A program made the translations under genes and the position numbers. A DNA stretch of 64,000 nt. Source: JAJPXC01 sp964510535 (lineage in GTDB: Bacteria; Bacteroidota; Bacteroidia; Bacteroidales; Muribaculaceae). The DNA lies in the NCBI GenBank assembly GCA_964510535.1, contig CAZECG010000010.1:26922-90921 (forward strand). Reading direction: 5' to 3'. Positions 18,429 through 28,034 of this stretch are shown here, piece after piece. The notes below the pieces were generated by a model, which searched no databases, was not told the DNA's origin, and saw nothing but the letters and a program-made list of their open reading frames with translations. Numbering within the stretch: position 1 is the first letter of the stretch; the number at the start of each line of letters is the position of its first letter.

Positions 18429-19820
18429 ATGAACCATAAAAACTTTGACAGAGCATATTTCGTAGGCGCAGGAGGCATAGGCATGGCCGCACTTGAACGA
18501 TATTACCTGTCGCGCGGATGGAAAGTGGCGGGATATGACCGCACACCCACCGACTTGACCCGCGCCCTATGCGCCGAGGGAGTCGACATCACTTATGACG
18601 AGGCGGCCGAATCAATTCCCGCATACTTCCGCGACCCCGAAAAGACATTAGTGGTCTACACCCCCGCCGTACCCGCCGAACATCCCGGATTCACCTACTT
18701 CCGCGACGGAGGTTTCACGGTGATGAAACGCGCCGCGGTGCTCGGGCTGATTACCCGCGACAGCAAGGGGTTGTGTTTCGCCGGAACCCACGGCAAGACA
18801 ACCACATCGTCGATGGCCGCGCACATATTGCACAGCTCGCCCGCAGGATGCAACGCATTCCTCGGAGGCATACTGCGCAACTACAACAGCAATCTGCTTC
18901 TGAGCGAGACGTCGCCCTACTCGGTCATCGAAGCCGACGAATATGACCGCTCGTTCCATCAGCTCACTCCATACATAGCCGTCATCACCGCCACCGACCC
19001 CGACCACCTCGACATTTACGGCACCGAAGAGGCTTATCTCGAAAGTTTCGCACATTTCACCGAACTAATCCGCCCTGACGGAGCGTTATTAGTGCATGAG
19101 GGTCTGAAACTGCGCCCGCGCCCCGCCAACGGGGTCAAAACCTATACCTACAGCCGCGACAAAGGCGATTTCCATGCCCTCAACATCGTCAGCGGCAACG
19201 GCACAATCACCTTTGACATCGCCCTGCCCGACGGGACCACAATCGACGGCATTGAGCTGGGTGTGCCCGTAGAGATAAACATAGAGAACGCCATAGCCGC
19301 CATAGCCGCGGTTTATCTCACCGGCGACCTCGACCGCGAAGCCGCCCGGCGCGCCATAGCGTCGTTCATGGGTCCCAAACGGCGGTTTGAGTTCTGGCTC
19401 AAAGAACCCGGAGACCGCGGCAGAGCCATAATCGACGACTACGCCCACCATCCCGACGAACTGCGCGCCAGCATCGCCTCGGTGAAAGCCCTTTACCCGG
19501 GGCGGCACCTGACAGTAGCTTTCCAGCCCCACCTCTACAGCCGCACGCGCGACTTCGCCCCGGAATTTGCCGAAGCCCTGTCGCAGGCCGACCGCGTGGT
19601 TCTGCTCAACATCTACCCGGCGCGCGAAGAGCCTATCCCCGGCGTGACCTCCAAAATCATCCTCGACGGCATAAAAACCGACGATAAAATAATGATTAAC
19701 AAAGAAGATTTGACCGAAACAATTAAAAACATTAACTTTGACATTCTGATGACGGTGGGAGCCGGCGACATCTGCGACCAGCTTCCGGCAATCGTTGGAA
19801 ATTATAAATCGACTCGTTAA
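18429..19820 (+). CDS. murC: UDP-N-acetylmuramate:L-alanine ligase MurC
   Basis: This 463-residue Mur ligase has GAGGIGM at residues 13-19, the P-loop GTHGKTTTS (119-127), EADEYDRSF, the YAHHPDE motif, and FQPHLYSRT. It catalyses the first amino-acid addition to UDP-MurNAc. No ddl (D-Ala-D-Ala ligase) gene follows, as is normal for the Bacteroidota version of this cluster. Confidence 0.97.
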   Translation: MNHKNFDRAYFVGAGGIGMAALERYYLSRGWKVAGYDRTPTDLTRALCAEGVDITYDEAAESIPAYFRDPEKTLVVYTPAVPAEHPGFTYFRDGGFTVMKRAAVLGLITRDSKGLCFAGTHGKTTTSSMAAHILHSSPAGCNAFLGGILRNYNSNLLLSETSPYSVIEADEYDRSFHQLTPYIAVITATDPDHLDIYGTEEAYLESFAHFTELIRPDGALLVHEGLKLRPRPANGVKTYTYSRDKGDFHALNIVSGNGTITFDIALPDGTTIDGIELGVPVEINIENAIAAIAAVYLTGDLDREAARRAIASFMGPKRRFEFWLKEPGDRGRAIIDDYAHHPDELRASIASVKALYPGRHLTVAFQPHLYSRTRDFAPEFAEALSQADRVVLLNIYPAREEPIPGVTSKIILDGIKTDDKIMINKEDLTETIKNINFDILMTVGAGDICDQLPAIVGNYKSTR

Positions 19821-19846
19821 CAAGAAGAAAAATTTATGCGTCGAAA

Positions 19847-20701
19847 ATGAAGAAACGCACGTTGATACGAGCCTTATTATCAGTGGGGTTATTGGCATAT
19901 CTGGTGGTTGCTATCTCCCGCGCCGACGCCATGCGCGCCGATGCCAGGTGCTCGGGGATGGTGATTGACATCGTCGACTCGTCATCATGCCGCTTTGTCA
20001 CCCGCGCCGGCATCGACCAGGAGCTAAACGGTCTCCGCGACAAAGCACCGTCGATGAGGCTCCGCGACATCAACACCGACGCTATCGAGCGCAAGCTCGA
20101 CCTAATCGACGATATCGAAGAAAGCGTGTGCACGCGCCTGAGCGACGGGACAGTGCTGCTGCGTGTCATCCCGATGCGCCCCGTGGTGAGGGTGTTTAAC
20201 CCCGACGGCACATCTTACTACGTCAACAAGGCGGGAAAGAAGATGAAAGCGTCGCTGAGATACCGCATGGATGTCCCGGTAATCGTCAACGAGGGTGACA
20301 CGTCGTTCAATGCCGTGTCGCTGTTGCCGCTGCTCAACATCATCCAAGGCGATTCGCTATGGAACTCGCTCGTCACTGCTGTCAAAGTGACCCGCGGGGG
20401 AGATGTGATACTTATTCCGTCGATACGCGGCCATGTCATCAATTTGGGCGACACGACCATAGTTAACGACAAACTCGACAGGATGCTGACCATGTATCGG
20501 AAGGTGCTGCCCGTCAAAGGGTGGAACACCTACGACACCCTCTCGGTCAAATGGCGGGGACAGGTCGTGGCAACCCATCGCAACAAGCATCTCACCGACG
20601 ACAGCCTCGCCGGAGAGGAAATCATTGACGAGGAGGGCGATGACGAAGGCACGATGATGGCCGACAGCACCGCCGTCAAACACACCAACAAACTATCATA
20701 A
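19847..20701 (+). CDS. ftsQ: Division protein FtsQ
   Basis: This 284-residue bitopic protein has a short cytoplasmic tail, a membrane segment (about residues 8-24), a POTRA-like domain (about 33-115) and a beta domain. The position between murC and ftsA, the topology and the length fit FtsQ, the scaffold that links FtsL to the divisome. The last 30 residues are strongly acidic. Confidence 0.9.
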   Translation: MKKRTLIRALLSVGLLAYLVVAISRADAMRADARCSGMVIDIVDSSSCRFVTRAGIDQELNGLRDKAPSMRLRDINTDAIERKLDLIDDIEESVCTRLSDGTVLLRVIPMRPVVRVFNPDGTSYYVNKAGKKMKASLRYRMDVPVIVNEGDTSFNAVSLLPLLNIIQGDSLWNSLVTAVKVTRGGDVILIPSIRGHVINLGDTTIVNDKLDRMLTMYRKVLPVKGWNTYDTLSVKWRGQVVATHRNKHLTDDSLAGEEIIDEEGDDEGTMMADSTAVKHTNKLS

Positions 20702-20724
20702 GCAACAAATCTAATCTACGATAT

Positions 20725-22146
20725 ATGGAACAAAAATATATAGTGGCTATTGAGATAGGCAGCTCCAAGATAAAAGGGGCGGTCGGCACATTCGACAGCT
20801 CCAACACCCTGACTGTGCTCGCGGTGGAGGAAGAGAAACTCACGGGCGACGAACTTGGCGACAGCGTGCGCTACGGCGTGATTCAGAACGTCGACAAGGT
20901 GACCGGCTCGCTCCAGCGCATCTGCCGCAAACTGGAAAGCTCGCCCAAAGTGTCGCCCCGTACAATCAGCCGTGTCTACACCTCGATTGGAGGCCGTTCA
21001 CTGATAGCCTCGACTTGCGAGGTGTCGCGCCAATATCCCGACGACATCGAAATAACCGACACATACTTCGAGCAGCTCAAGCGCGAAGCCCGCGAAAGCA
21101 ACACTTCCGCCGACAAGGAAGTAATCGACGTGGTGACCCGCGAATGCCTAATCAACAACATGAGCTACAAGACCAGCCCCGTCGGGTTGCTGGGACGCAA
21201 CATCAAGGCCACATTCAACCTCATCACCTGCCGCACCCCCGTGAAACGCAACATTAACCGCGTAATCAACGAGCGTCTGGGGTTTGACATCAACGGCTAC
21301 ATCGTGCGACCGCTCGCCGAAGCCAATTTAGTGCTCACCGACGAGGAAAAACGCCTCGGCTGTATGCTCGTCGATTTCGGGGCAGAGACTGTCAGCGCGG
21401 TCATCTACAAAAACGGCGCACTGGTTTATGCCGCGACCTTGCCTATGGGCTCCCGCAACATCACGCGCGATTTGATGACCCTCAACTTCACTGAGGAACG
21501 TGCCGAGGAGATAAAGAAAGTGGCAGGCAACGCCGACATCCAAGACCAATCGCAACGCCACAAGAACCCCGACAACCTCGACTACACTGAAATAAACAAC
21601 TATGTCGCGGCACGCGCGGGCGAGATTGTCAGCAACATACTCGAACAAATCAACTATGCCGAGCTTAAACCGGCCGACCTCCCCGGCGGCATAGTGCTTG
21701 TGGGCGGAGGTGCGAAGCTGAAGGGTTTCAGCAACCTGCTCACAGCCCAAAGCAACATGAAAGTGCGCATCGGCTCCCCGTCGGGACTGATACGCATCGC
21801 CGATGGCAGCATTCAGCCCAACGATGCCGTCGATGTCATCTCCATTCTGGCCGATGCCGTCAAAGGGAACCCCGCGGAGTGCATGGAACGCCCCGCACAC
21901 CCCCGTGCTACCGACCCCGACGGCGAAGAAGATGAGAATGATGAAGGTGAATCGCGCATAGGCGAGGATTTCGACGACGAAAACGATGACGACGAATCGC
22001 GCATAGGCGAAGATTTCGGCGGCAACCAGCCCAGGGGCAAATCTCGTTCGGGCTTCTGGCGGTCAATCAAAGACCGCGCCATCAAGCTGATGAGCGAACC
22101 TGAAGTAGGAGATGACGGTTATACCACTGAGGAGGAGGAGAAATAA
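20725..22146 (+). CDS. ftsA: Actin-like division protein FtsA
   Basis: This 473-residue actin-fold ATPase tethers FtsZ to the membrane. The N-terminal phosphate-1 loop (AIEIGSSKIKGAVG), the phosphate-2 region (LVDFGAETVS) and the adenosine loop (VLVGGGAKLKG) are present. After the core, an acidic linker carries two exact copies of ESRIGEDF (about residues 410-431), followed by SGFWRSIKDRAIKLM, which fits the amphipathic membrane-binding helix, and a short acidic tail. The duplicated linker segment is encoded at about 21948-22018. Confidence 0.95.
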   Translation: MEQKYIVAIEIGSSKIKGAVGTFDSSNTLTVLAVEEEKLTGDELGDSVRYGVIQNVDKVTGSLQRICRKLESSPKVSPRTISRVYTSIGGRSLIASTCEVSRQYPDDIEITDTYFEQLKREARESNTSADKEVIDVVTRECLINNMSYKTSPVGLLGRNIKATFNLITCRTPVKRNINRVINERLGFDINGYIVRPLAEANLVLTDEEKRLGCMLVDFGAETVSAVIYKNGALVYAATLPMGSRNITRDLMTLNFTEERAEEIKKVAGNADIQDQSQRHKNPDNLDYTEINNYVAARAGEIVSNILEQINYAELKPADLPGGIVLVGGGAKLKGFSNLLTAQSNMKVRIGSPSGLIRIADGSIQPNDAVDVISILADAVKGNPAECMERPAHPRATDPDGEEDENDEGESRIGEDFDDENDDDESRIGEDFGGNQPRGKSRSGFWRSIKDRAIKLMSEPEVGDDGYTTEEEEK

Positions 22147-22205
22147 ACCGATTCTCATTGACTAAACCGTTTCAACCACACGACCGAATAAACCAATAGA
22201 AGATT

Positions 22206-23564
22206 ATGACTGACGAAATCAAAGATATACTCGACAATCCTGAATTTCTCGCCGATGACCAGACCGGAACCGATATCAAGGTAATCGGCGTTGGGGGCGG
22301 TGGCAACAACGCCGTCAACCATATGTACAAACAAGGCATCAAAGGGGTGTCGTTTGTGGTGTGCAACACCGACCGGCAAGCGTTGCTCAACTCCCCCGTG
22401 CCCAACAAAGTGTTGCTCGGTGACACAGGACTCGGAGCGGGCAACAAGCCCGAGGTGGCGCAAGCCGCCGCCGAGAGCAGTCTCGACCGCATCGTACAGC
22501 TTTTTGAGGATGATACCAAAATGGTGTTTGTCACCGCCGGCATGGGAGGCGGCACCGGCACCGGCGCGGCACCCGTGGTTGCCCGCGTGGCAAAGGAGCG
22601 CGGACTCCTCACAATCGGCATTGTGACAATCCCGTTCCTCTTTGAGGGTGAAAAGAAAATCCTCAAGGCCCTCAACGGAGCCGACGAGATGAGCAAAAAC
22701 GTCGACGCGCTGCTCATCATCAACAACGAACGTCTGACAGAAATCTATCCCGACCTCGACTTCCTCAACGGGTTTGCCAAAGCCGACGACACGCTGTCGA
22801 CAGCTGCGCGCAGCATATCGGAACTGATTACCTGCAACGGCCATATCAACGTCGATTTCAACGATGTCGACACCACCCTGCGCAACGGAGGCACTGCAAT
22901 CATATCAAGCGGATTCGGCGAAGGGGAGCACCGCGTGACCAAAGCCATCGAAGACGCGCTCAACTCCCCGCTACTCAAAAACCGCGACATCCTCGGGTCG
23001 AAAAAACTGCTGTTCAACCTCTACTTCTCCCGCGAAGCCGAGGACAGGTTCGCTATGGACGAGGTGCAGGAACTCACCAACTTCATGAGCCAGCTCGACT
23101 CGGGAGTAGATGTGATATGGGGAGTGGCGTTCGACGAATCACTTGGCAACAGCGTGAAAATCACCATTCTCGCTGCCGGATTTGACGTGTCGGTAAGGGA
23201 GAAACCGGGCAACAATGTGGTTTTCGCCCCGAAAGCCGCGGAGAAAGACCCGGCGAAACGCCTTGGCGACGAATACGGCACCGAGAAGGTCGACAGCATA
23301 CGACGCAACAAGGAGGTGAACCGATACATCATACTCTCGCCCAATCAGTTTGACGATGACACCGCCGTGGAGGCATTAGAACAGATGCCGGCTTACAACC
23401 GCGACCGCAAGGTGGTGGACGAGCTGAAAGCGGCGCGAAACGAAACAGCGGCGCAGACATTGACCGCAACTGCCGAGCAACCGGCGAACGCAGAGCAAGG
23501 ACTCACCGCACCACAACCCGCAGCCGCAACTAACAACAAATCAATCGACTTCCTGTCAGACTGA
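22206..23564 (+). CDS. ftsZ: Tubulin-like division protein FtsZ
   Basis: This 452-residue GTPase forms the division ring. It has the GTP-binding glycine loops GVGGGGNNAVNHM (residues 28-40) and GGGTGTG (114-120) and the catalytic T7-loop region. A C-terminal linker of low complexity ends in SIDFLSD, the likely conserved C-terminal peptide that binds FtsA. It is the last classical gene of the dcw cluster. No terminator is visible after it, and the next gene begins 37 bases downstream. Confidence 0.97.
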   Translation: MTDEIKDILDNPEFLADDQTGTDIKVIGVGGGGNNAVNHMYKQGIKGVSFVVCNTDRQALLNSPVPNKVLLGDTGLGAGNKPEVAQAAAESSLDRIVQLFEDDTKMVFVTAGMGGGTGTGAAPVVARVAKERGLLTIGIVTIPFLFEGEKKILKALNGADEMSKNVDALLIINNERLTEIYPDLDFLNGFAKADDTLSTAARSISELITCNGHINVDFNDVDTTLRNGGTAIISSGFGEGEHRVTKAIEDALNSPLLKNRDILGSKKLLFNLYFSREAEDRFAMDEVQELTNFMSQLDSGVDVIWGVAFDESLGNSVKITILAAGFDVSVREKPGNNVVFAPKAAEKDPAKRLGDEYGTEKVDSIRRNKEVNRYIILSPNQFDDDTAVEALEQMPAYNRDRKVVDELKAARNETAAQTLTATAEQPANAEQGLTAPQPAAATNNKSIDFLSD

Positions 23565-23601
23565 ACCGGCCACAAAAGCTAACCGATAACCAGCGACAAC
23601 T

Positions 23602-25212
23602 ATGGAGATAACCCTACCCCCAAAACTTGACGGTAGCCGCGACATAATCGACGGCGGTACCCGTCAGATAACCATCATAGGAGCCAACGGTGCCGGCAAA
23701 AGCCGTTTCACCGAGGCACTTGTGAAAGGGATGGAAGGGCGCGCGTTTCGCGTGTCGGCTCTCCACGCGCTCTATGGCAAAGACGCTCCGGGCGCGCCGC
23801 TGCCGGGGTCAATCGATTCGCTCTACGCCGAAGCCGTGGAGCGAGCCACAATAGTCCGCAACGACGCATCAAGCCAATTTGACCGTCTGATTGGAGTGTT
23901 GCTATGCGAAGAGTTCGTCAACCTGTTGTCCTACAAAATAATGTCGGCCACCGACAGCACCGCTGCCCTTCAACCGACCCGCCTCGACACACTTATCGAA
24001 CTGTGGCAGGAAATTTTTCCCGACAACCGCATTTTGCTCGAAGGCGGACGTATGCTATTCTGCCGCAATTCCGATACACAAGCTTACTCATCGCTTCGCC
24101 TGTCAGACGGCGAACGCGCTGTGCTGTACTACATCGGAGCCGCTTTGCTGGCAATGGAAAATGCCGTGATTTTCGTCGACACGCCGGGACTGTTCCTGCA
24201 CCCGTCGGTCAGCAAGGCATTATGGGACCGTCTTGAGGGGCTGCGTCCCGACTGCACATTCATCTACACTACCCACGACCTCGAATTTGCGGGAAGCCGC
24301 ACTGACAATCTCGTGATTTGGGTCAGAGATTACGACGCGTCGGCCGTCAGATGGGACTACGACGTGCTGCCGCCAAACACGGGACTCCCCGATGAAATCT
24401 ATCTCGCCATTATCGGTGGACGCAAGCCGGTGTTGTTCATCGAGGGTGACGATACCCACTCGATTGATTCCAAACTTTACCCGCTCGTCTTCAAGGGATA
24501 CACCGTGAAAGCTCTCGGAAGCTGCAACAAAGTGATAGAGACGACGCGCACGTTCAACGACTTGAAAAGTTTCCACCACCTCGACAGTCATGGCATAGTC
24601 GACCGTGACCGCCGCGACGAGAGAGAGGTGGCATATCTGCGGCGCAAGAACATCCTCGTCCCCGAAGTGGCCGAGATTGAAAATCTGTTGATGCTTGAGG
24701 ATGTGGTGAAAGCGGTCGCCAACCACCACAAGCGCAATGAGAAGATGGTGTTTGACAAGGTCAAGAAAGCCATCATAGCCATGTTCAAGGCCGACATCAG
24801 ACAGCAGGCATTGCTGCACACCCGCCACAAAGTCAAACAGACGGTAGAATACCGCATAGACGGCCGTTTCCGAAACATCAACCTGCTCGAAGAACATATC
24901 ACCGGCTTAGTGAATGAGATCAACCCGCGGGGCATATACGAGGAGTTGTGCCGGGAGTTTCACAGCTACGCCGATAACAACGACTACCGGGCCATACTGA
25001 AAGTCTACAACCAAAAGACAATGATTCAGGGCAGCAACGTGACCTCGCTTTGCGGAATCAAAGGGAGCCGCGACGAGTATGTCAAATCCATTATTTCAAT
25101 TCTGAAGTCGGGCGGCGCGAACGCCGACCGCATACGCCGCGCGATTACCCGCGTTTTCGGGATAGACAGCATCGCCGACGCTGCCGCCGACGCAACACCA
25201 AAACAGCAATGA
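23602..25212 (+). CDS. AAA/ABC-type ATPase fused to a TOPRIM DUF4435-like domain (OLD/PARIS-like)
   Basis: This 536-residue protein has two parts. Residues about 20-245 form an ABC/AAA15-type ATPase with Walker A GANGAGKS (27-34), signature LSDGER (167-172) and H-loop TTHD (223-226). The Walker B strand reads IFVDTPG (190-196), where the usual DEPE is DTPG, so the catalytic Glu is missing. Residues about 275-500 look like a TOPRIM domain of the DUF4435 group: FIEGDD (Glu281), GIVDRDRR (Asp334, Asp336), and EIENLLML. Families of this type include OLD nucleases and the anti-phage PARIS system, in which an ATPase (AriA) works with a DUF4435 effector (AriB). A housekeeping role is also possible. 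It overlaps menA by four bases. Confidence 0.75.
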   Translation: MEITLPPKLDGSRDIIDGGTRQITIIGANGAGKSRFTEALVKGMEGRAFRVSALHALYGKDAPGAPLPGSIDSLYAEAVERATIVRNDASSQFDRLIGVLLCEEFVNLLSYKIMSATDSTAALQPTRLDTLIELWQEIFPDNRILLEGGRMLFCRNSDTQAYSSLRLSDGERAVLYYIGAALLAMENAVIFVDTPGLFLHPSVSKALWDRLEGLRPDCTFIYTTHDLEFAGSRTDNLVIWVRDYDASAVRWDYDVLPPNTGLPDEIYLAIIGGRKPVLFIEGDDTHSIDSKLYPLVFKGYTVKALGSCNKVIETTRTFNDLKSFHHLDSHGIVDRDRRDEREVAYLRRKNILVPEVAEIENLLMLEDVVKAVANHHKRNEKMVFDKVKKAIIAMFKADIRQQALLHTRHKVKQTVEYRIDGRFRNINLLEEHITGLVNEINPRGIYEELCREFHSYADNNDYRAILKVYNQKTMIQGSNVTSLCGIKGSRDEYVKSIISILKSGGANADRIRRAITRVFGIDSIADAAADATPKQQ

Positions 25213-26087
25213 GCAAAACAGGAATTTGGATAGAGGCGATGAGACTGCGCACACTGCCGGTATCGGTCGCCGGAGTGGTCATGGGAACAGCCCTGACGAT
25301 GATGTACGGTGAATGTAAGACCCTACCCGCCACACTATGCCTCATCTTCGCCATTTTGGCGCAGATAGCGTCAAACTTCGCCAACGAATACTATGACTAC
25401 AAGGCCGGACTTGACGCACCTGGCCGCGAAGGTCCGCGACGAGGGGTCACCGAGGGCGACATCAGCCCCAAAGCGATGAAAACGGCCACATTCATCACCC
25501 TCGGGCTCGCCTGCGTCACCGGCTGCTGCTTAGTGCCACCGGGAGAGTGGTGGCTTTATCTGGCAGGAGTGTTTATCGCACTCGGGGCACTAGCCTACAG
25601 CACCGGTCCCTACCCGCTGTCGCGCCATGGGCTGGGGGAAGTCGCCGTCTTTCTGTTTTTCGGCATAATCCCGGTCAACCTCACCTTTTATGTGCAGACA
25701 CTGCACTGGGACCTCACCGCACTGTTCGCTTCATTTTCCGTGGGGCTGATGGGCGCGAATGTGATAATCGTCAACAATTACCGCGACTGCGAAGCCGACC
25801 GCTCAGTCGGCAAGCGCACCCTCGCCGTCATACTCGGGCGCCGAACGTTGGCCGCGCTCTACCTGTTCAACGGATTCATTGCCGTGGCATTGATGCTCCC
25901 GCTGTGGTTGCTGCTCCCGCCGGTTAGCCGGATTGTCCCGGTGCTGTACTTGGTGGCGCACACCGCAATCTGGTGGCGTATGAGCCTCCTCGAAGGCCGC
26001 CGTCTCAACCCGCTGCTGGGGATGACGGCAATCGTCATGGCACTTTACGCCATAGGGACGCTAATCACCGCGATATCAATAATCTGA
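25209..26087 (+). CDS. menA: 1,4-dihydroxy-2-naphthoate polyprenyltransferase MenA
   Basis: This 292-residue membrane protein of the UbiA superfamily attaches a polyprenyl chain in menaquinone synthesis. The two Asp-rich motifs are NEYYDYKAGLD (residues 59-69) and NNYRDCEADRSVGKRTLAV (about 188-206). About eight membrane segments are visible. The ATG at 25209 overlaps the upstream stop (ATGA) and gives the natural N-terminus. A longer upstream frame is not coding. Confidence 0.93.
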   Translation: MSKTGIWIEAMRLRTLPVSVAGVVMGTALTMMYGECKTLPATLCLIFAILAQIASNFANEYYDYKAGLDAPGREGPRRGVTEGDISPKAMKTATFITLGLACVTGCCLVPPGEWWLYLAGVFIALGALAYSTGPYPLSRHGLGEVAVFLFFGIIPVNLTFYVQTLHWDLTALFASFSVGLMGANVIIVNNYRDCEADRSVGKRTLAVILGRRTLAALYLFNGFIAVALMLPLWLLLPPVSRIVPVLYLVAHTAIWWRMSLLEGRRLNPLLGMTAIVMALYAIGTLITAISII

Positions 26088-26097
26088 ACGCTACATT

Positions 26098-27531
26098 ATG
26101 CCGAGACCTCTGATTGAACTTAAAAGCGACCGCCTCTATTACAAGGGTATGTCGCTCGACAACCCCTACCACACCGCGATACCCGAAGGCCTCACAGTAA
26201 TCGGGGGGCCTAACGGTTCGGGAAAGACCACCCTTGCCAACATAATCGCGTCAGGGTGGAACTTCCGCACCAATCTCATAACGTCGCCGCAAGGCAAACT
26301 TTCGGTCAGACTGCTGCAATTCACCGACATACACTCGTTGACCGGCGTTGGCACCGGATACTACCAACAGCGTTTCGAGTCATCAATGAACGACGACATC
26401 CCCACTGTGGCCGAGGCACTCGGCGACGCAGTCAACACTCAGTCGTGGCGGCGGCTCACCGACCGACTAAGGTTGAACGACATCGGCAACAAACGCATCA
26501 ACTACCTGTCGAGCGGCGAGCTGCGAAAACTGCTTATCATAAACGCATTGACCCAGTCGCCCGACCTGCTGATTCTCGACAACCCCTACATAGGCCTCGA
26601 CGAAGCGTCGAGAGCAATACTCGACGAAGCCATTAAAGAGCTTATAACCCAGGGGGTCAACATAATATTGCTATTGTGTAACCCCGGCGACCTGCCGACC
26701 GCCACCGACACACTGATAACAATCGAGCAAGGCCGAATCAACCCTCCCGTCATCAACGACGGCAACGCCGAGACGCTGCGCCACCGTATGGCCATACTGA
26801 TGGACTACGCCATCGACGCCGAGGCCATTCCTCCCGCCCCCGTCTTGACCGACCGGCCGGCCGAAGTGGTGCTCAAGCTCGAACGCTGCGAAGTGAAGTA
26901 TGGCCAACGCGTCATACTCAAAGATGTTGACTGGGAAATAAGGAAAGGGGAGCGTTGGGCATTGGCCGGGCCCAACGGCTCAGGGAAATCGACATTGCTA
27001 AGTCTCGTGCACGCCGACAACCCGCAGGGCTACTCCAACACCATCACCCTTTTTGACCGCCCTCGCGGAAGCGGCGAGACAATATGGGACATCAAGCGGC
27101 GCATCGGCTACATATCACCTGAGATGCATCTTTATTTCAACGGTGGCGGCAATGTGGAAACCATCGTGGCCCAGGGGCTTAACGACACAGTGGGGCTATA
27201 TGTGAAAACGCTGCCCCACCAGCTCAAGCTCGCCCGTCAATGGCTCAAACTGTTTCACCTCGAACCCCTCGCCGACAGGCGTTTCAACACGCTGTCGAGC
27301 GGCGAACAACGGATGGTGCTGATAGCGCGCACGCTAATAAAACAGCCGGAGCTTCTGATACTTGACGAGCCGCTCCACGGACTCGACTCGGCTCGCAAAC
27401 GAGCCGTCAGAGCCGTCATCAACCACATCGCGTCGCGTCCCGAGCGGGTAATGTCGCTAATCTATGTGACCCACTACCGCCCCGAGGTGCCGGAGTGCGT
27501 GACCCACACTAAAACGCTTTCACGGCTTTGA
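26098..27531 (+). CDS. Duplicated ABC ATPase, ModF/PhrA-like
   Basis: This 477-residue protein holds two ABC nucleotide-binding domains in tandem. The first has GGPNGSGKTT (residues 36-45), LSSGELRK, and LLILDNPYIGLDE, where the Walker B Glu is replaced by Asn. The second has AGPNGSGKST (290-299), LSSGEQRM and LLILDEPLHGLD. There is no membrane domain. This is the layout of ModF, tied to molybdate handling in proteobacteria, but the role in Bacteroidota is unproven. It follows menA by 10 bases, and its end overlaps the convergent SemiSWEET gene by 12 bases. Confidence 0.85.
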   Translation: MPRPLIELKSDRLYYKGMSLDNPYHTAIPEGLTVIGGPNGSGKTTLANIIASGWNFRTNLITSPQGKLSVRLLQFTDIHSLTGVGTGYYQQRFESSMNDDIPTVAEALGDAVNTQSWRRLTDRLRLNDIGNKRINYLSSGELRKLLIINALTQSPDLLILDNPYIGLDEASRAILDEAIKELITQGVNIILLLCNPGDLPTATDTLITIEQGRINPPVINDGNAETLRHRMAILMDYAIDAEAIPPAPVLTDRPAEVVLKLERCEVKYGQRVILKDVDWEIRKGERWALAGPNGSGKSTLLSLVHADNPQGYSNTITLFDRPRGSGETIWDIKRRIGYISPEMHLYFNGGGNVETIVAQGLNDTVGLYVKTLPHQLKLARQWLKLFHLEPLADRRFNTLSSGEQRMVLIARTLIKQPELLILDEPLHGLDSARKRAVRAVINHIASRPERVMSLIYVTHYRPEVPECVTHTKTLSRL

Positions 27532-27813
27532 GCCGCAGCGGCGATGCTTGCCGCCATGGTCGTTGCGCACCTTGATGTAAAAGACGATGAAACTCAACAC
27601 CGCCGACAGAGCGTTGCAAATCCACAGCGGGGGATTGTCGAGAAGCAACCCCTGAATGCAGAACCCCACGCTGCCGAGCGTTAGCATTGTGAACCCGGGG
27701 AGTGAAATGCCGTCGGTGTCGCGCGTTCTGATGGTGCGAATCGCTTGAGGCAGATAGCCAAATACCAAGCATATAGAAGCTGTGTAGCCAATGATTGAGG
27801 CGGTCAAATCCAT
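27520..27813 (-). CDS. SemiSWEET-type sugar transporter
   Basis: This 97-residue protein has three membrane segments and the PQ-loop signature (FGYLPQAIRTIRTRDTDGIS) of the SemiSWEET family, which work as dimers that move sugars such as sucrose or glucose across the inner membrane. It is convergent with the ABC ATPase gene. A -7 element TACTTTTG lies about 50 bases upstream on the same strand. Confidence 0.9.
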   Translation of the reverse strand: MDLTASIIGYTASICLVFGYLPQAIRTIRTRDTDGISLPGFTMLTLGSVGFCIQGLLLDNPPLWICNALSAVLSFIVFYIKVRNDHGGKHRRCGSKP

Positions 27814-27860
27814 AATTGCGCTATCGTTAACGGTTGAGAATTTTAGCTTTATGATAAATG

Positions 27861-27868
27861 CAAAAGTA
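27861..27868 (-). promoter_or_regulatory. -7 element of the SemiSWEET gene
   Basis: On the minus strand the bases read TACTTTTG, with a TTG 16 bases upstream (27885-27887 in plus coordinates). The -33 spacing is shorter than usual. Confidence 0.45.
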
Positions 27869-28034
27869 ACAATTTTTGTTCAAACAACGCCCACGCTATT
27901 TCATCAACCCGCGTTAATCATGGGAGGAGAGGGGAATCGCGCTCCATTCCCACCGAATGATATGCAAAAAAAATGTCAGTACACCTGCGGGAATGGGTTA
28001 CCATTTTTGAGGGGTATTGGTTAAATTCGCGGTC

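Noticed and set aside
24220..24897. 225-codon open frame on the minus strand
   Set aside because: Antisense to the AAA-TOPRIM gene. Composition of a shadow frame.
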